Shown here: positions 12,676 through 24,614 of the stretch, piece by piece
Numbering within the stretch: position 1 is the stretch's first letter
Layout of the letters: each line of letters opens with the position of its first letter
NCBI RefSeq assembly: GCF_001039355.2
Contig: NW_019776135.1
Span: 309,947 to 373,946 of the forward strand
Direction of reading: 5' to 3'
DNA from: Lingula anatina
Taxonomy: Eukaryota > Brachiopoda > Lingulata > Lingulida > Lingulidae
Length of the DNA stretch: 64,000 nucleotides
Program-made: the position numbers and the translations under genes
The notes under the pieces: model-generated
What the model was told of the DNA's origin: nothing
The model's input: only the letters and a program-made list of their open reading frames with translations
Databases searched by the model: none

Positions 12676-13631
12676 GGCCACACTTTTTTATGGATGACAT
12701 CCTCTGAGTACCCCAAAATCGGTGCGAGAGGGCGAAAAAAAAAAACAGTCCAAAAAAAAAAAAACTGCTTAAGTAAAGGAATGCTGTCAGTACACAGCTG
12801 GAAACACAAATTTAACCACAGAAACACATATCAAACTAACAATATGTCTTTATCCATGCTCTCAAAATATTAAAGCATTGTGATTACTAGAAATGTAAAA
12901 AAAGTCATGAATTGATATACTTCATATTACCAAATCTATTTAAGGTTATTTCATGCATTCATTTGGTATAGCAATCAATAAAACAAATATCAATCAAACA
13001 GTGTGTCTTTATTTGTATTCTCAGAATATTAAAACATTTTGAACACTTCACAGAAATGTTTAAAAAATGATGCAAAGATATGCTTAATACTACCAAATCT
13101 ATTAAAGGTCATTTCAGACGATGCCATTTTGTCAACTTCAACTCACACGAAGCAGCTAAACTGTCAGGTGGCCTGTCCGACCTTCAGCCCACCAAATACC
13201 TCGACGCCCTTGTCGACCCTTCTTTCGCTACAGAAAACCTGGTATTAATGTGCTGCTTTATACAGAATGTCACAGAAATGTTTCGGCCGCCGCCAGCCTT
13301 TCGCACAATTGTAAAAAGGTGATATCTCCATGCCCAATATCAATGGCATACCAATCCAAAACGATGGCGCCCGTTCTCTTTATGACTTTTATTGTTGTGT
13401 AATTTGAAAGTAATCCTAGAGATGAATTTGACAGCAAAGTGGCCGCATTTCCACGTGGCGAAAATACGCATGCGCAGAAAGCTCATGTCCTTGCAAATTC
13501 AATAACAACGTTTGCGACAACCGACTTCGTTGGGGGCTGGGGGGGGCTTTTTTTTTTTTTTTTTTTTTTGGAGAACGGGCGAAAATCCGTGCGCGCGCAG
13601 GATGTCATCCATAAAATTAAAAAAGTGTGGC
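12676..13631. mobile_element. TTAA-flanked DNA transposon at the palindrome centre
   Basis: Inverted termini GGCCACACTTTTTTATGGAT and the matching AAAAAAGTGTGGC end sit between TTAA duplications at 12672-12675 and 13632-13635. The inverted match continues through GGATGACATCCT. TTAA target sites are typical of Kolobok and piggyBac elements; no transposase is recognisable, so it is non-autonomous. Internally, two related blocks of about 120 bases (near 12838-12960 and 13003-13127, both with GTCTTTAT and ACCAAATCTATT) suggest an internal tandem duplication. Overlapping open frames at 13039-13757 look fortuitous. Confidence 0.8.
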
Positions 13632-13635
13632 TTAA

Positions 13636-14469
13636 GATTAAGAATTGAGCTGCCCTGTCAGTGTGCTTTTCGTTTATTAAAACTTCAACGGATTTTCAAT
13701 GATTTTATCACAGAATATTTCCTTGATGAAGATGCTCTAGACAGTGCAAAACATTGAAGGTAAAACAATCTCAATTTTAGATTTTAACTATAGAAAAAAA
13801 ACACTACTTTATTATTTGCTGCTATTCCCTCAATTACCAAATTAAGTGTCTTTTGCTGAGTTAAGGCAACTTCCAGTGTCAATATTCTAAAATTTTAGCC
13901 AGATAAAGCGATTTATGTGGCCTTTTAAATTCTCTGTGAAATACAACGCAGGCACGTGGAATCTTAGTAAAATAAGTAACTAGGATTTAAGCCGATAACC
14001 TTACTTAATATTTTTTGGGGAAACTGTGGATATCGTGATTGGTGCGATATTGTATCAGCAGAAGGGGGGCGCTCTTTGTTTTTAATAAATACTTATTTAC
14101 GTTCAGATGTGTGTTTTTGGCATAATAACTCGGTTATACAAATGCACTTTGGGCGTAACCTATTTATTTCATCTTATTTCCCAATTACACTTTATTTAAG
14201 TTATTTTCATAATTATTTATATATTTCAATTGTCAATATTCATTAAATTATCATTTAAAGTATTTCAAGCAAACTTTACCAAAATACATGAATCAATGCG
14301 CGTGTACAATTTCGTCATATATAGCATGAGAAAGGAGGGCAACTGCTGCTCTCTTAACGGCCGAAACGCTGGGCACCAAACTACCAGCAAAACAAAGGTA
14401 ACGATGAGATAAAGATAGCAGTTGAGCAAAGAACAAACAATTACTACTGCGCTTACAAGTATTGCGTCA
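13636..14469. other. Right half of the palindrome spacer
   Basis: AT-rich with no recognisable gene. The Hr4 poly(A) signal (TTTATT on the plus strand) is at 14470-14475. Confidence 0.65.
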
Positions 14470-14636
14470 TTTATTCCATTCAGTATTGTCAAGCAGATAG
14501 CAGAACAAGCTGAGGATATCTTAAAGTTTAGTATATTCTGCATAAACATTCAATGACATAGAGATAAGAAGTCATCTATGACGTCAACAGAACAGATACA
14601 ATCCGATAGATGGCATAGAGGTCAGTCATTTCCAGT

Positions 14637-16146
14637 TTACAACTTGCCCTTGTATTTGAAGTCTTCAGTGGGGATGTGGTTGCAAAGCCTACGGAGACAA
14701 AATATGTGATAGAAATCAAACACAGATCTTTATAATTACTTTGGGATGAAAACAACAAATCGACTGTTATTGGACTTTAAGGATACCACGGAATTTATTC
14801 ATTTAAGTGCAAAATATACGCAAGCAGCATAGGTAAGATATCAATTATTGACTTTTCTTTTATTAATTTATTTATGTTGGTCTAAAACAGAACTGAATAT
14901 TGCAACAATGTGTAATAAAATACAAAGAAATGACTGCAACAGTGTCGCTCGTTTGTTTAATTCTACCATATTAAAACTGCAATCTTAACGCCTTAAAGTC
15001 TCTTGAAAGTAATTCAATTTTCTCACTTAAAAAATTAACAAACTTACCACGCCATGCCATCCTTCAGTTGCTTCTGAGTGACTGGAGAATTCCATCCTCT
15101 CATCTGGTCCATAAATCCATTATGGATGTCAGTATGCTCCTGAGTTCCTGCATAGTTGGCTCTCTTCATTTGACCCTGTGAACAAAAATTATTTCATGAA
15201 ATTGGGAACTGTCTTAAGGTACTAAATTTTTTTTCGTTTATAAAAGCTTATATTTCAACAATAAAAAACAACAAAAACTTGCCTGTTCATCGTGGAAATG
15301 AAGTGAGAAGACCTCAATGCAAGCGTTCAACTGGGCGGCGGTGTTGAACTCGGAGAGAGCAAACAGGCCATTGAAGAGCGTCCTGTGCTCGCTGTCAATG
15401 TTCTCATACTGAAAACAAGCATGACTCAATAAGTTGATGGAAGGAAAGCAAGTGGGTATATAAATGAATACCAAATGTTTAATATAAGTAAAAAAACTAA
15501 GTGCCCCACACCATTGGACACACATACACGTTTACAAACATTTACAGTTTAACATACAGCGTTACTTAAAAGAGTCTCCGCCTGCCGAAGTGTCAAAATA
15601 TTGTGTATATATAAACCCCAAATTTTCTTTTTTTTTTTCCGCGTAACAAAACATGCCATGAGACTTGGACATTTGGAGTTGAAAGTGGTGTTCTAGTTAG
15701 GCGATTTTCATAAAGTTTCAGCTCATTCCAGAGTAAAAAGACTCCATTTTTTGGAGATACACGATAATTAAAATCATAAAAAATGTGACTTGTTAGTTTT
15801 GGTTTTAAAACATTCGGTTGAATGTATTAATTTATCTGAGCGCTTTATATTTAATGTACAGAATAACATGTGTGGGAATATAAATTATAAACACAAATAA
15901 AACACAGTTGACATCTACTTCTAACGATGATTATAAGAACTACTCGTATGTCCTTTGGTTCCACATCATATGGCGTAGAATTGTTTTTTAATGTACAGAT
16001 AGGTTTGATAAAAGGAGTGGCCGAGAATGAATTAGAGTCAAAATTATCCGAACACAAAATACACACTAACATATGCTTCAAGTCTACTAGCTACTCACCG
16101 CAGTTGCGAAATCTTTGGTCCAGCAATATGGCGCGGGGATTTTCAT
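14637..16146 (-). CDS. Hr4: hemerythrin, class B
   Basis: Oxygen-binding hemerythrin chain. Exons in transcript order: 16099-16146, 15283-15408, 15048-15175, 14637-14688; 117 residues with all seven iron ligands in the same positions as Hr3. It starts MKIPAPYCWTKDF. The donor after exon 2 is GCAAGT. It is convergent with Hr3 and divergent with Hr5. The 5' UTR, promoter and 3' UTR also match Hr3 in inverted orientation, so the duplication covered the whole gene. The 3' UTR has CCGATAGATGGCA at 14603-14615 (plus-strand reading). Confidence 0.95.
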
Positions 16147-16196
16147 GTTTGCAGAGGATTCTTCTGTACTCAGCGTGCCTGTAGATTACAGTAGAT

Positions 16197-16237
16197 TCAG
16201 CGTCTGTACAAAGTGGTGGCGGGGATCGAGTTTTATA
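16197..16237 (-). promoter_or_regulatory. Hr4 core promoter: TATA box and start-site motif
   Basis: On the minus strand TATAAAA reads from 16237 to 16231, and CAGACGCTGA from 16206 to 16197. The spacing is 32 bases. Confidence 0.85.
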
Positions 16238-17146
16238 CACTCATGTCCGGGGAGCGATTGGCCCAATCTGGCCACGGCGCACGCCTCACTGGAAACAGAG
16301 GCAGACGAAAAATCAATTAGCACGCGCGTTTATTTGAGTCAGGTGTTCTGCCGTTAAAGGAAAAATCACTTAAATTTTAACCATGCGTTCCATTGCGTAT
16401 TTCTGATATCAATTAGAACGCTAATTTGGTGCATGGCGGCACGTAGTATTACGGGCATGTGGATAATATTAACGTGTAGCTTTTTTTACCTTGACATGGG
16501 GTGAGCATCTGGTTTCTTTTAAAACTAGAAAAACCTGCGTCGGACATACTCATTACTTTTTTCATTTTTCTATTAAAATCATTTCAACGACATACAAATT
16601 CTTAAATGTAAAATAAAGTTGAATAATGAACAGACAGACTTCACTCAGAAATAGATGACAATGATGAAAAAAAAAAAGAAGTAGACAGAACCATATATGA
16701 ATAAAAATAAATGAATAGGAGCACGTAGGAGAAAGGGTGTAGCTTAGTATAAATAAACAAAAAATAAAGTTAAATTTGTTGGAGATTAATTGTACACTGC
16801 TCTTTGCTGCCTATACACGATTTATTGCAATTCAACCCTGCCTATATTCGTGAATTTGCAGTTTTTGAAACAAGACTACACACTATTTTATATATTCATT
16901 TAAATGTCCAATTTTTAATTTCAAGTGATTAAGTCTAGCTTCATATTTTTACACTAATTTTCAAATATACTTTTAACGTATGTTGACTTGTATAGTTAAC
17001 TTGTAGAGAGAAAAATAACCTCAATTTCTCGTATGCATATTTTCCTTTGGACAGAGGAATTCGACCATTTTTATTTTGACAATGGAGGGTACAATGTAAC
17101 CACTGTTTCGGAGCGTTGTGATACAAAATTGTATTATTATTATTAA

Positions 17147-17177
<31 letters not shown>

Positions 17178-17861
17178 TTGCAAACATATTTATTTCTGTT
17201 GTTCTCCTTTTAAAATCTACAAAATCCAATGTTCTTGAGGACAGTGCGACATTTCAACTTCATCAAATTCACCTAATAAGATGCTATACTGCTTCAAAAG
17301 GAATCCATGAAGTTGTTTATTATTAATGTAGAATAAATAGGATTTTGCAATACCGACACCCTATTTGTTTCTCAGTCCAGGAATCCTTTTCAGGTACGTA
17401 GACAAGGGGGTTCAAAATCACCACCTTTTGGTCAAGGACGGTTCCTCTTTTAAAACAAGAGTCCAAACTAAATTTTTAAATTTCGTTTAAATATCCATAG
17501 TTAATTTCAAGTGATCTAGTCTATGGTTTAAAGCCTGATTTTTCTTAAGTTGGGTCGACTTATGGGTTGCAAATATCCAATTTTTCATAAAAAGGAAAAG
17601 TAGCTACTTGCACTTTTAAGGTTGCACTTTTAAGGTTGACCTTACACGCGTTCTTCAGGTTACAGACCAGCTGGTTAATACATTGCCCTGATTATTGACG
17701 CAACGCACGAGCTATTAAATAAAGTGTCCTGACGCCGAACATCTGATCTCGTGATCAGGTAAGTCACGTAGCAGGGCTCTGTTCATGGTGTCCAGCTGTC
17801 CCCAATGCTAACGACCTGTGAAGGTTTAACCTGATGAGGATTAACTCCCCTTGAAGCTGGG
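16238..17861. promoter_or_regulatory. Divergent intergenic region between Hr4 and Hr5
   Basis: The start codons are 1.81 kb apart. It contains an ATT microsatellite at about 17130-17175 and, near 17640-17860, a block conserved in inverted form upstream of Hr2 (for example GACGCCGAACATCTGATC and GGTGTCCAGCTGTCCCC). No gene is seen; the open frame at 16941-17183 is microsatellite-driven. Confidence 0.6.
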
Positions 17862-17903
17862 TATAAATGATAGAGCGCCGGGCTGAATCTGCACAGACGC
17901 TGA
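17862..17903 (+). promoter_or_regulatory. Hr5 core promoter: TATA box and start-site motif
   Basis: TATAAAT at 17862-17868 and CAGACGCTGA at 17894-17903, with 33 bases from TATA start to the motif A. The following GTTACCTGTT is also present at Hr2 and Hr7. Confidence 0.85.
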
Positions 17904-17953
17904 ACTTACAGTTACCTGTTACTTGAGCCAGACAACCACCTCTCCTTTTAAAG

Positions 17954-19099
17954 ATGGGTATCCCAGAGCCATTCGCGTGGAATGAGAGCTTCGCTACCAG
18001 CGTAAGTATTGTATTTTTAATCTATTTACATGTATAATGTTTACAGACTTTCTGAATCCATTCACAAATCGCCTTTTGATTTTAAATATAAACACGTAAA
18101 TCATACGTATCCACTCCGAGCTTATAAGTTTATTTACATTATTTTAAGATAATTATATAAAAGGAAAAGTTTTTTTTCTTTTTATGAAAACTTAAACAGT
18201 CCGGATTGGTTAAGTTTTGATACTCCCAGTATCTTTTTTCATTATTATTATTTTCGTCTTTTACTTTACTTTCAATATTTATTTCTATCTCAATAGTTAA
18301 TAAAATATTAAATCATATCTTATAAGTGCAATTATGCATAATATTAGAGGACAAAGCGATGTTCTGATTTGGCCTAAAACATGCCGAATTTTGTAATTTA
18401 ACATCTGAATAATACATCAGTCTGTTTTTAAAGAAATGATAGTGAATACCACTTCATGGCATTGTCTCAAAGAATGGACAAAAGACTGTGTGATATCCGA
18501 AGGGTTTATTATCATTTTGTCAATTGTTACGGACACGGTTCCTTTATAACTTACAAATTCAAAATGATAGCGGCACTACTATTTACAACACTTTTTATTT
18601 CAGTATAAGAACATCGACTTGGAGCACAGAACCCTCTTCAATGGACTGTTTGCCCTCTCCGAGTTCAACACTCGCGACCAGCTGTTAGCTTGCAAGGAAG
18701 TCTTTGTGATGCATTTCCGTGACGAACAGGCAAGTTAATATTAATAGCTACCGTTTATAGCTACCCTTTATACTAATATTGTAAAAATCATATTTATTAT
18801 TATCCCATTTTTTGTGAGTGTTAGTAAAAGCAGCAGCAGTAGCAGCAGAGGGTATAGTAGTAATATATATATATAGTAAAAGCAATTTAGTAGCGGTTGT
18901 AGGTAGTAAAACCTACAAAAAACTATTTAGTCATTAAGAATCCATTAAACGAAAGACTTTTTTCTATATAGGGCCAAATGGAGAAAGCTAATTTTGAACA
19001 TTACGAAGAGCACAAAGCCATTCACGAAGGGTTTTTGGAGAAGATGGGCCACTGGAAGGCGCCTGTTGCCCAGAAAGATATCAGAGCTGGAATGGAGTG
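17954..19099 (+). CDS. Hr5: hemerythrin, class A, last exon in the gap
   Basis: Exons 17954-18001, 18604-18729 and 18972-19099 encode the first 100 residues plus two bases of the Trp codon. Ligands H24, H53, E57, H72 and H76 are visible. The fourth exon (expected to begin with CTTGTCAACCAC-like sequence and to carry H105 and D110) is not found between 19100 and 19693. Because introns of 185-730 bases are usual here, it most likely lies inside the N run that follows. The donor after exon 2 is GCAAGT; the donor after exon 3 is GTAAGT followed at once by a CT repeat. It is the mirror copy of Hr2. Confidence 0.92.
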
Positions 19100-19693
19100 G
19101 TAAGTCTCTCTCTCTCTCTCATCATGCCAATATCTACAATATCTACTGGTTATGCTTGAGGATACAAAATGGTATGGGCCCATGAAAAACTGGTGTAGGC
19201 GAACCATTCCTTATGCGCATAGTATGTGACAGTTTAACAATTAATTAGTATTGAGTTTTAACTTGTAAACATAAGTATTATTTGCGCTTTAGCCTCGTTT
19301 CAATAACTGTCATATTAAGCAGAACGTTGCCATGGTGACATTACCAATTCAGTAGGCACCTGCCGTATGCCGTGTCATATACTGGCGAACTGAAACGAAG
19401 GATCGTTCCATATTCAACATTTCTTGTCCAATCAGACTAATTTACTCAGATTACTGGAGTGGAAAAAAAATTGCATGTAACATCACAAGACGCAGTTTTG
19501 AATAAATATTAATATATAAGTGTTTGAAATTAATTTCATATCGTCATTGGAATAATTGCTTTTGTGCCAATTATTTTAACATTTTGGGCTGACACCAAGG
19601 GTTTTCTGACCGGACAAAAACACTGTTTCAAAGGGAAGGAGTGCGTCAAGTCTCAAAGCCTCCCTGCTAGAATTCCAACGCCTGTGTACTGCA

Positions 19694-20430
19694 NNNNNNN
19701 NNNNNNNNNNNNNNNNNNNNNNNNNNNNNNNNNNNNNNNNNNNNNNNNNNNNNNNNNNNNNNNNNNNNNNNNNNNNNNNNNNNNNNNNNNNNNNNNNNNN
19801 NNNNNNNNNNNNNNNNNNNNNNNNNNNNNNNNNNNNNNNNNNNNNNNNNNNNNNNNNNNNNNNNNNNNNNNNNNNNNNNNNNNNNNNNNNNNNNNNNNNN
19901 NNNNNNNNNNNNNNNNNNNNNNNNNNNNNNNNNNNNNNNNNNNNNNNNNNNNNNNNNNNNNNNNNNNNNNNNNNNNNNNNNNNNNNNNNNNNNNNNNNNN
20001 NNNNNNNNNNNNNNNNNNNNNNNNNNNNNNNNNNNNNNNNNNNNNNNNNNNNNNNNNNNNNNNNNNNNNNNNNNNNNNNNNNNNNNNNNNNNNNNNNNNN
20101 NNNNNNNNNNNNNNNNNNNNNNNNNNNNNNNNNNNNNNNNNNNNNNNNNNNNNNNNNNNNNNNNNNNNNNNNNNNNNNNNNNNNNNNNNNNNNNNNNNNN
20201 NNNNNNNNNNNNNNNNNNNNNNNNNNNNNNNNNNNNNNNNNNNNNNNNNNNNNNNNNNNNNNNNNNNNNNNNNNNNNNNNNNNNNNNNNNNNNNNNNNNN
20301 NNNNNNNNNNNNNNNNNNNNNNNNNNNNNNNNNNNNNNNNNNNNNNNNNNNNNNNNNNNNNNNNNNNNNNNNNNNNNNNNNNNNNNNNNNNNNNNNNNNN
20401 NNNNNNNNNNNNNNNNNNNNNNNNNNNNNN
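19694..20430. other. Assembly gap (737 N)
   Basis: Run of N. An open frame drawn across it (19564-20589) is an artefact. Hr5 exon 4 is expected in it. Confidence 0.99.
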
Positions 20431-20557
20431 CCAGGAGTGATAACGAGTCTGAGTCAGCCCGGAGAATTAAGACAGAGTTTCTTGTACAAATGCAGGGTAA
20501 GTGATAAGGAGGTAGAATCTCAAAAGAGAGACAGGCAGTGTGCTTGTTACAAATACA

Positions 20558-21243
20558 GGGGCCGGTTTCACAAAGCAGTAGTTAGTTAGAACAACTAACT
20601 ACTGAACTACCTCGCTAACGGGCAAACTTAGCGATTTTCGAGGGGTGTTTCACGAAGCAGTAGTTAACTCATCGCTAAGTTCAGTCGTAAAGTTCGGTCG
20701 TTAGTTCTCTCGTTACTCACCGTAGTCTCGAAACCGTCTATCGGAAGTGGAACTCTTGCGTAAAAGTGTCACGAAAGCACTAACTCTCCAATTTTTGGTG
20801 GCTGGAAATGCATAAGAACGTCTGCTTTGAGGTCGTCGTAAAGGATCTCCACCACCTTTTTGCCGCTCTTTTTGTCACAGCTAGGCGCAACCTCTCGTAA
20901 ATTGCATCATCGTGTGTATATTCTAATAGATTCTGCCTTTCATGAAAACGTCGTAGTCTACGTTGCCGTCTGGCGGTACGGTTAGCAAGAAAGGTAGCCA
21001 TATTGGATACAAAGACAAACGACAGACAACGGTAACTAAGCAACCTTTTTATTTCACTCATTACGCATGCGTACGATGAAACTCTAGAGTTAGCGACTGG
21101 TCTGACCAATCGTTAAATATCCAAGGCAACAACGAGACAATAACGAGCGAGAGAACTAGCGACTGCTTCGTGAAACGGCACTCTAACTAGCGAGAGGCTA
21201 ACTACCGATCGCTAACTAACTACTGCTTTGTGAAACCGGCCCC
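20558..21243 (-). mobile_element. Harbinger-like element with transposase N-terminal remnant
   Basis: The outer inverted termini begin GGGGCCGGTTTCACAAAGCA and close with TGCTTTGTGAAACCGGCCCC. A second, inner inverted pair (GTTTCACGAAGCAGTAGTTA near 20647 and its complement near 21160-21180) is nested inside. On the minus strand a frame whose internal Met is at 21001 reads MATFLANRTARRQRRLRRF and continues with NLLEYTHDDAIYERLRL. This resembles the N-terminus of HARBI1-like transposases (Arg-rich start, then an acidic D-D/E-x-I-x-x-R-x-R segment). It stops soon afterwards with no catalytic DDE domain, so it is an internally deleted copy. Confidence 0.65.
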
Positions 21244-22390
21244 AGGTACTCTAAAAAGAAATGGAATAATTACCATGTGTCGGCATAAGGTGACGTAACT
21301 GACACGGCGTGCGACGTTTCAAGTGTCGTCACGCCGTGTAGATAAGCAGCTAACAAAACATTTTCAAACCTCCTGACGATCGGGCATACCTTCTGGGTAT
21401 GCCCGTGAAACTCGGAGTCGGGATTATTACGTCTCTTGTTTATTTATTTATTTATTTATTTATTTATTTTAATTGTGCATAAATGCTCCGGACTGTTGAG
21501 CACTCTGTACCACATTCAAGCTTGTTATATTATATTTTTCGAGACAGCGACTCTTCACGTATAAGCCCACGTGTACCTAGATGATAGATATATGAGGGCA
21601 GTGATTCATTCTTCCGTGCGTCATGTACAACTATTTTGCAATTTTGGGGTTTCCGGTTTTGGAGTTGGCCTTTATTATTTCTACGAATCTAAAGCAATAT
21701 TGGTGTTTCCCGAATTTACTTTCATATACCACATGTGTTGTATTTCTCACCCCCGTGTAGTAAAAGCAATAAACAATACACATGTCTTTGTTGTGACAGT
21801 GCACATGCGTGTGTCTGTCAGTGCTATGCGAACATGCGCATGATCAGCGAGTCTAGCATTGAATGTTTGTGTAACAGAGCCTCTGGTGGTCATTTGGAAA
21901 TGCGTGGGTGTGCACGCGCGTGTGCGTATGTCATTATCTGCTTCAATGTGCGTCCGTCTTTCATTTCCGTATCATTTGCTTTGCACCCACGTCTGTATTT
22001 GTGTGTACGTGTGGGTGCATGAGAACAGTTGCGCGTGTGTGTGTATAATATATAGTGTGTACGTGTGTGTGTGTGTGTGTTTGCGTGGTTGCACATTATT
22101 GTTACTACAACATAACAGATAACAGTACTTTTGACGGGGTGGAGTGTGGTGACCCTGACACACCTCCACCAAAAATAAGGTACATAAAGTGACGTTGAAT
22201 TGTTCAATTTAAATGCTTACTGAAGGTTGATAAAGTTCAGTGACGGGAGGGGAAATTTGACAAATTTGAACATACAATATTTATACAACCTCATACAACG
22301 AAGAAATCACGCTAATAAAACCAATGCAAAAATCATGAACATAACTAAAAAACAAAACATCAATTACTACATTGGTAAAAGCATTGCGTC
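21244..22390. other. Non-coding stretch with simple repeats
   Basis: (TTTA)n at about 21437-21469, and GT/TG-rich DNA at about 21900-22085. These create overlapping open frames on both strands that I do not regard as genes. The Hr6 poly(A) signal (TTTATT on the plus strand) is at 22391-22396. Confidence 0.7.
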
Positions 22391-22568
22391 TTTATTCTAT
22401 TCAATTGACAAGAGAGAAGACCACTTAGCGGACACACACGCACTTAAAATTCAATACATTATGTAATGACATATATCAACAATGTCATTGGCACATTGGG
22501 AATACATCTATGACGTCAGAAGAACTAATGCAATCCGATAGATGGCGTAGAGGTCGGTCCTTTCCATT

Positions 22569-22805
22569 TTACAACTTGCCCTTGTATTTGAAATCTTCAG
22601 CAGGGATGTGGTTGCAAAGCCTACGGAGGAAATACACAAGTGAGTGCAAGTAAAATGACTGCCCATCTGCTGACATTATTTCTTTGTGGTCAAAAACAGA
22701 ACTGAATACTTTTTGTGTAGTTTAAATACAAAAATTGCAGTAACCACCTTGAACGGAAATAAATGTGACATACATGTCCTGATCATCAATGACAAAATTT
22801 TGATG

Positions 22806-22845
<40 letters not shown>

Positions 22846-24534
22846 GTACAACACTGAGTGAGTTTTACTCGGACGCTACCTGGTTTTATCTGACTTTACC
22901 TCATTAAAGAGGAACCCAATATGTAATCAATAAATTGGTTGAGGAAAGATACGCTTTTAATTGTTTTTTCACTTGTACACAAATTTGTGTTCTTTTCACT
23001 TTTCTGTTTGTCATCAAGGTGATTGCGGGATTGGTAGGCTTCTTTTCCAAAATTTCTACCAACAGTTTGGACTAATCAAAATTAACGGTTAACTAACCTT
23101 GTCGACCGCGTTGACTCAGTTTAGGTAAATTTCTTAGTACAAATGCCAGATTTCCACGTTGTCAACTTCCAAAATGGTGCCAAACAGAAAAGTGTACCAT
23201 ACGATGGTAAATGGAGCTTACCATGCCATGCCGTCCTTGAGTTGCTTCTGGGACACTGGCGCATTCCAACCCCTCAACGTGTCCATGAAACCATTATGGA
23301 GATCAGTATGCTCCTTGGTGCCTGCGAACTTGGCTCTTTTCATCTGACCCTGTACAAAAATCAGAAATAATCATTTCCAATGTGGCAAATGTGCTTTTAT
23401 GTTAACCTAGTATACTTTGTAAAAGATAAAGAAAAGTCGATTTTACTGTAGAAATTGCATGACTAAAAAATGAAAGGTTTTGATTGGATACATCAAATTT
23501 GATGTTTTTTCAAAGGATAAGTTGTACTTTACTATGAGCAACAAGATATTTTGGTCCAGAAATGATTTTGAAAAATTAACGTTGACAGACATATTTTAAT
23601 TTTCATGAAAGATGATCCTCACACTTTGGAAAATACAGCACAATACGTCAGCATTAGTGAATGATTACTACTTGCATATAGGAATGCCATTTCATGTCTA
23701 ATAAAGACCTTACCTGCTCGTCATGGAAATGAAGCGAGAAAACCTCAATAGCAGCGTTGAGTTGCGTTTGAGTGTTGAACTCGGAGAGAGCAAACAGGCC
23801 ATTGAAGAGCGTTCTGTGCTCACTGTCAATGTTGTCATACTGCAAGTGATTAAAAGAAAGTGAAAATGTTTAAAGTGATTGAAAACAAATGCTTAAAACA
23901 TCAAAATAATTTAAAACGGGGGGGGGGGGGGTTAAAGGCTGTTCAAAATATTCCATGATCATATTTTCGCAATAGTCCTCCAAGTCTTATGTTGCATATT
24001 TGTATGCTACGTTACTTATTCATCCAAAACATTGTTTTAAGCCGTTTTGTCATGCCATTTCTTACCTTTGTTACAATGATATGCATTATTCCATTTTTTT
24101 CACTTCCGTGACTTGGTTATCATTTAATATTCAATGGGAAATGTATGTAAAGTAATGGTATTGTAGGCAAAATTAAGACATATTCAGTCTTTGACACATT
24201 TGTGGTAATTTTTACCATACCACACCGAAGGTGAACTGAAGATATATTTACTTTTCGAAACAAACTATATTTTAGTAAGAGTTTGCAACCGTCGCTTTCT
24301 TTTATTTGTGTAGAACGTACACAAAGTTTTAGCGAAACAACGTAAGGTTTTTGTGAAACTCGCAGCCAATTCCACACTGAAATTGAGCAAAATTAGGCTA
24401 TTTTCCAATAATTCAACATACTTTTAACCAAAAGTGTTCAGTCGTCTCGTTATTTGTGAAAACTGCACACCATGTTTTGTACTCACAGAGGTGGAGAACT
24501 CTGGGCTCCAGGCGAAAGGTGCTGGGATCTTCAT
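22569..24534 (-). CDS. Hr6: hemerythrin, class B
   Basis: Exons in transcript order: 24487-24534, 23714-23839, 23222-23349, 22569-22620; 117 residues with the complete ligand set (H24, H53, E57, H72, H76, H105, D110). It starts MKIPAPFAWSPEF. It is more diverged from Hr3 and Hr4 than those are from each other (NTQTQLNAAIEVF; HTDLHNGFMDTLRGW). The donor after exon 2 is a normal GTAAGG, unlike Hr3 and Hr4. It is divergent with Hr7. Intron 3 contains an (ATT)n tract at about 22806-22845. The 3' UTR motif CCGATAGATGGCG is at 22535-22547 (plus-strand reading). Confidence 0.95.
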
Positions 24535-24571
24535 GATTTTCCGGACGTTTGACCAACTGCTAACTGATATT

Positions 24572-24614
24572 TCAGCGTCTGTGGAGATGACATCCCAGAC
24601 CCACGGTTTATATA
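24572..24614 (-). promoter_or_regulatory. Hr6 core promoter: TATA box and start-site motif
   Basis: On the minus strand TATATAAA reads from 24614, and CAGACGCTGA from 24581 to 24572. The spacing is 32-34 bases depending on which T starts the box. Confidence 0.83.

Noticed and set aside
19564-20589. 341-codon frame
   Set aside because: Most of it is N; the ends show no common domain.
21735-22207. Overlapping Cys/Val-rich frames on both strands
   Set aside because: GT-rich low-complexity sequence, open in several frames, no conserved content.
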